64,000 nucleotides of DNA from Nocardia concava NBRC 100430. GTDB taxonomy: Bacteria > Actinomycetota > Actinomycetes > Mycobacteriales > Mycobacteriaceae. How positions within the stretch are numbered: position 1 is the first letter of the stretch; every line of letters begins with the position of its first letter. The stretch is taken from assembly GCF_000308815.1 (NCBI RefSeq), contig NZ_BAFX01000094.1, positions 1 through 64,000 on the forward strand, read 5' to 3'. Made by a program: the position numbers and the translations under genes. Shown piece after piece: positions 61,296-64,000 of the stretch. Below the pieces are notes generated by a model, which was not told where the DNA came from, ran no database searches, and worked only from the letters and a program-made list of their open reading frames with translations.

Positions 61296-61298
61296 CCT

Positions 61299-61955
61299 CT
61301 ACCGCATGGCTGCCACATAGGGCCGCAGGCCGAGCGTGATGTCCACGCACGCGCCGAGCAGGATGTCCCGCTCGACCCGGTCGAGCGGGTGCCGCAGCCA
61401 GAGCCGGGTGCCGAGGATCGGGACGGGCAGCGGCTGCCCGGCCTGATCCCACCAGAAGGATTCGTTGTAGAGGTCGTCGACGATGCGCCGCACGGTCCAC
61501 CCGCCGATCCTGCGGACCACGTCCAGGCGGCCTGCTTCCTCACCCATCCGGTCGAGCACCACCAGCCGGTACAGCTCCGGAGTCTTGGCCTCCTCGGCGT
61601 CGGGCACGAAGTGGAAAAGCGTTCCCGCCGTGGACCCTACGGCCGTGGAGGTGTCGGCCCGCTGGATGGTGCCGATGGCCGTCCCGTCCCCGCGGCTGAG
61701 CACGGTGGGCTCCGACGAGCGCGACTCCACCCACACCACCGACCCGTCGGCGTAGGTGATCCGATGCTTGCCGGTGCCGCCGTTCTTGAACCCGAACAGG
61801 ATGGCGGCCTTCGCCCCGAGACCGTTGCCCGCGCCCTGCACCCCGACGGCCAAGGGATCACCGGGCCCCGCACTGAAGGTGATCTTCAGTGCATTGCTCA
61901 CCTTGTGCACGACCCGGCCCTCGATCATCGTCGAGCCGTTCTCCGGCGCTGGCAT
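61299..61955 (-). CDS. Hypothetical protein with two-domain LURP-like look
   Basis: 218 residues, mostly beta strands: GNGLGAKAAILFGFKNGGTGKHRITYADGSVVWVESR and GTAIGTIQRADTSTAV, reminiscent of the LURP/tubby-like fold that also contains scramblase relatives, but I cannot assign it with confidence. Convergent with the MDR gene and stops 3 bp after it. No signal peptide. Confidence 0.65.
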   Translation of the reverse strand: MPAPENGSTMIEGRVVHKVSNALKITFSAGPGDPLAVGVQGAGNGLGAKAAILFGFKNGGTGKHRITYADGSVVWVESRSSEPTVLSRGDGTAIGTIQRADTSTAVGSTAGTLFHFVPDAEEAKTPELYRLVVLDRMGEEAGRLDVVRRIGGWTVRRIVDDLYNESFWWDQAGQPLPVPILGTRLWLRHPLDRVERDILLGACVDITLGLRPYVAAMR

Positions 61956-61995
61956 CGTTCGATGGTAGGCCCGGAGCGCCTGCCCCAGAGGGGAT

Positions 61996-62664
61996 TCAGC
62001 TCGGGAAACCGACCTTCGCCAGCGCCGTGGTCCAATCGGTGGCGATGGCCACCTGCGCGTCGACGAGCGCGACCTTGCCATCGCAGATCAGCGTGTGCAG
62101 CTTGGACTCGACGCCGTCCTTGGGATTGTTCGTCCCGGCCCCGTTCTTGTGGCCCGGCGACGGCGGTTCGACCCACAGATTGCGCGGATCATTGGGATCG
62201 CCGCCCAGTTCCAGCGAGATGAGGTGGTCGTACTCGGCGTCGCGGGGGTCGCCGGTGTAGTCGTAGGACTTGATATTGGCGGCCTTCTCCGGACCGGTGA
62301 TCGAGGTATTGGGCCGAATCGAGGCCGTATAACCCGACTTACAGATGGTGTCGGCCAGATTCTCCGCTGTCACTTTGGGATTGGTCGCGCCCGGCGTGCA
62401 GTTCGCGTCGGGCAGCGGCTGGCCGTCGGAGCTCTTGCGATAATGGCAGCTGCCGGGCGCGGGCTGGGCCTGCACGGTGTAGGTGCCCGACGGTCCCGGA
62501 CCGACCGGTACGCTGCCGCCGTTCTCCTTGGGCGCGGGCTGCGGAACCCCCTGTGCGGGAGCATTGGCCGGATGATTGGCGGGATGCTTCGCCGCCTCCT
62601 TCGAACAGCCGGAGATCAAACCAACGACCAGCAGGGCCGCCGCAAGCCCCTTGTGCGCCTTCAT
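61996..62664 (-). CDS. Lipoprotein with an HNH-like DHLISLELGG motif
   Basis: 222 residues. Lipobox LISGC with Cys20, a Pro/Ala/His-rich linker, then a compact domain containing EYDHLISLELGGDPNDPRNLWVEP, a motif related to HNH nuclease-like domains in phage and secreted proteins. The Asp-His and Asn-Leu-Trp positions match the metal-binding half-sites. It may be an extracellular nuclease or a nuclease-like binding domain. It is the second such exported protein in the window besides the DUF1524 one. Confidence 0.78.
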   Translation of the reverse strand: MKAHKGLAAALLVVGLISGCSKEAAKHPANHPANAPAQGVPQPAPKENGGSVPVGPGPSGTYTVQAQPAPGSCHYRKSSDGQPLPDANCTPGATNPKVTAENLADTICKSGYTASIRPNTSITGPEKAANIKSYDYTGDPRDAEYDHLISLELGGDPNDPRNLWVEPPSPGHKNGAGTNNPKDGVESKLHTLICDGKVALVDAQVAIATDWTTALAKVGFPS

Positions 62665-62728
62665 AATTTCCCCTGCTAGACCCGGATGGCAGCCAAGACA
62701 ATACATACCGACCGGTTATGCTGCACGG

Positions 62729-63127
62729 ATGACCGCAGATCCGTCTCGTACCACCGGAGTCCGCACCCGCGCTTTGGCTCTCGCGGGGCTGCTCCTCGGC
62801 GTCGGCACCCTGCATTTCGTCACTCCCAAACCGTTCGATGCCTTGATACCACCGCAGCTCCCCGGCAAACCCCGTACCTACACCCAGGTTTCGGGCGCGG
62901 CCGAGCTGACCGCCGGCACGCTGCTGCTGCTCCCCCGCACCCGCGGGCTGGGCGCGCGCCTGGCCGCGCTCATCTTCATCACCGTCTTCCCCGGCAATGT
63001 GCAGATGGCCTACGACTGGTGGAACAGCGACAAACCCGCGGCTCTGAAAGCCGGTGCCCTGCTGCGCCTCCCGTTCCAGATTCCGCTGATCACCAGCGCG
63101 CGCAAGGTGTACCGCGCCGGGCGGTGA
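62729..63127 (+). CDS. DoxX-like membrane protein
   Basis: 132 residues with four hydrophobic segments and the DoxX-like GVGTLHFVTPKPFDALIPPQLPG start, ELTAGTLLLLPRTRGLGARLAALIFITVFPGNVQMAYDWW. A -10-like TATGCT (62717-62722) lies 6 nt before the ATG, so the transcript is probably leaderless. DoxX proteins work with redox partners in the membrane; role here unknown. Abuts the convergent LysR gene. Confidence 0.85.
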   Translation: MTADPSRTTGVRTRALALAGLLLGVGTLHFVTPKPFDALIPPQLPGKPRTYTQVSGAAELTAGTLLLLPRTRGLGARLAALIFITVFPGNVQMAYDWWNSDKPAALKAGALLRLPFQIPLITSARKVYRAGR

Positions 63128-64000
63128 TCACTCCAGCGCGGCGGTGACGGCGGCGGGCACCGGTACGCCCCGCCGCACCACCTCCGCGACGAAACGGCGC
63201 ACGAGCACGTCGCCCGGAGTCCCGATGAGGCACACCAGCTCCCGCTCGACCCCGGGCCGCAGGCGGCGTACGAGCATCGATCCGCTCAGCGCCGTGGTCG
63301 GCACCAGCGCCACGCCCACACCCGCGCCGGCTAATCGGGCGGCCGTCACGGCCTGCCGGGTGCGCACGGCCGCGGTGAGCACCACGCCCTGACGCGCCGC
63401 CTGGGCATCCAGCCAACCGCCCAGCCCGTTGTCCGGGTGATAGTGCACCAGCGGCTCATCCGCCAACTGCTCGAAGCCGATTCGCTTGCGCCCGGCGAGC
63501 GGATGCCCGGATGGCAGTACCGCCACCACTTCCTCGACGCCGATAACCTCCGCGCTCCCGGTCCACCGCGTCGGCCGCGGCCCGATGGCCACGTCGGCCT
63601 CCCCCGATTCCACCAGCCGAGCCAGCTCATCGGCGCTGGTGGCCTCGGTAAGCCCCAGCCCCACCAAGGGATTCCGCCGCAGCCACGTCTTCAGCACCGG
63701 TGCGAGCAGTCCCGCCGTCATGCTCTCCGCGCACGCGATCCGCAGATGCCCGCCCGCACCGCTCGCGGTCGCCCGCCCGGTACTCACCACCCGCTGCGCC
63801 GCCGACAGCGCGGCCCGCGCATCCGCCGCCACCGCGCGTCCCACCACGGTCGCCCGCACCCCGCGCGGCAGCCGTTCCAGCACCGGCGCCCCGATCTCCT
63901 TCTCCAGCGCGGCCAGCTGATGCGACAGGGCGGGCTGCGACATGTGCAGCGCCGCCGCGGCTTCGGTGATCGATCCGGCGTCGAGCACGGCGACCAGGCA
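63128..64000 (-). CDS. LysR family regulator, cut by the window edge
   Basis: At least 291 residues of a LysR-type regulator; the frame runs off the right edge. The visible N-terminal sequence CLVAVLDAGSITEAAAALHMSQPALSHQLAALEKEIGAPVLERL is the HTH without its first few residues. The effector domain follows (LRIACAESMTAGLLAPVLKTW, VAVLPSGHPLAGR). Reading GTG 63988 as the start would remove part of the HTH, so the true start lies beyond 64000. Target unknown. Confidence 0.9.
   Translation of the reverse strand, partial: CLVAVLDAGSITEAAAALHMSQPALSHQLAALEKEIGAPVLERLPRGVRATVVGRAVAADARAALSAAQRVVSTGRATASGAGGHLRIACAESMTAGLLAPVLKTWLRRNPLVGLGLTEATSADELARLVESGEADVAIGPRPTRWTGSAEVIGVEEVVAVLPSGHPLAGRKRIGFEQLADEPLVHYHPDNGLGGWLDAQAARQGVVLTAAVRTRQAVTAARLAGAGVGVALVPTTALSGSMLVRRLRPGVERELVCLIGTPGDVLVRRFVAEVVRRGVPVPAAVTAALE

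Overview
The window is a 64 kb stretch of high-GC actinobacterial chromosome with strong G/C at third codon positions, frequent GTG starts and probable leaderless transcripts. Several features point to the mycolic-acid group (Mycobacteriales), most likely a Nocardia-like organism. These are the nrdR / small membrane protein / lexA block with mycobacterial-type SOS boxes, an oxyR-ahpC-ahpD locus, a KasA/B-type ketoacyl synthase, a DesA-type acyl-ACP desaturase, an EspC-like type VII secretion substrate and a DUF1023 hydrolase. The species assignment is inference. I saw no rRNA, tRNA, CRISPR array, prophage or insertion sequence. The layout looks like core genome with many small regulator-target units.

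Layout. 0-5 kb: FabH-like synthase with a divergent TetR and twin operators, an aldo/keto reductase behind a MerR-type promoter, an RpiB-like protein and a FadD-type ligase. 5-8.6 kb: glutamylcyclotransferase-like and metallo-beta-lactamase genes, then oxyR divergent from ahpC-ahpD, ending in a 20-bp tandem repeat that copies the ahpD stop region and a very strong terminator. 8.6-14.6 kb: secreted DUF1524 nuclease-like protein, PhzF, VOC protein, DHA2 efflux pump, class III aminotransferase, DUF5134. 14.5-17.5 kb: a MoxR ATPase / VWA-metallopeptidase-like pair. 17.5-24.7 kb: alpha/beta hydrolase with divergent MarR and three evenly spaced palindromes, IclR, two APC permeases, GNAT, Pr6Pr-like membrane protein. 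24.9-32.6 kb: HrpA helicase, a REP-like inverted repeat, nrdR, a secreted protein, a ChiZ/DivS-position protein and lexA with two SOS boxes. 33-41 kb: membrane proteins, a type VII-linked pair, DesA, YggT and an MFS transporter overlapping antisense. 41-52.4 kb: SDRs, an SRPBCC protein, the ketoacyl synthase, an MFS-phosphoesterase operon with divergent LacI, and a GntR divergent from an ABC1/UbiB kinase. 52.5-58.4 kb: PfpI protein, TDT transporter, an ECF sigma - Rieske - cupredoxin - Tat metallophosphoesterase cluster and an L,D-transpeptidase. 58.5-64 kb: DUF2236 with divergent TetR, an MDR reductase, a lipoprotein with an HNH-like motif, DoxX-like protein and a LysR gene cut by the window edge.

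Two putative systems stand out. (1) The overlapping cluster at 54369-57060 joins an ECF sigma factor to a membrane-anchored Rieske protein, a lipoprotein cupredoxin and an exported phosphoesterase. Its first and third genes share an identically spaced TGTAAC-N8-CTATCTA motif, suggesting a copper/redox envelope-sensing module. (2) A GTCCCAGACAG element sits two bases upstream of a -10-like hexamer (TATACT, TAGACT, TAGGGT) at three separate promoters, serving two SDR genes and the GntR/UbiB intergenic region. This suggests a small GntR-controlled regulon of lipid or quinone metabolism.
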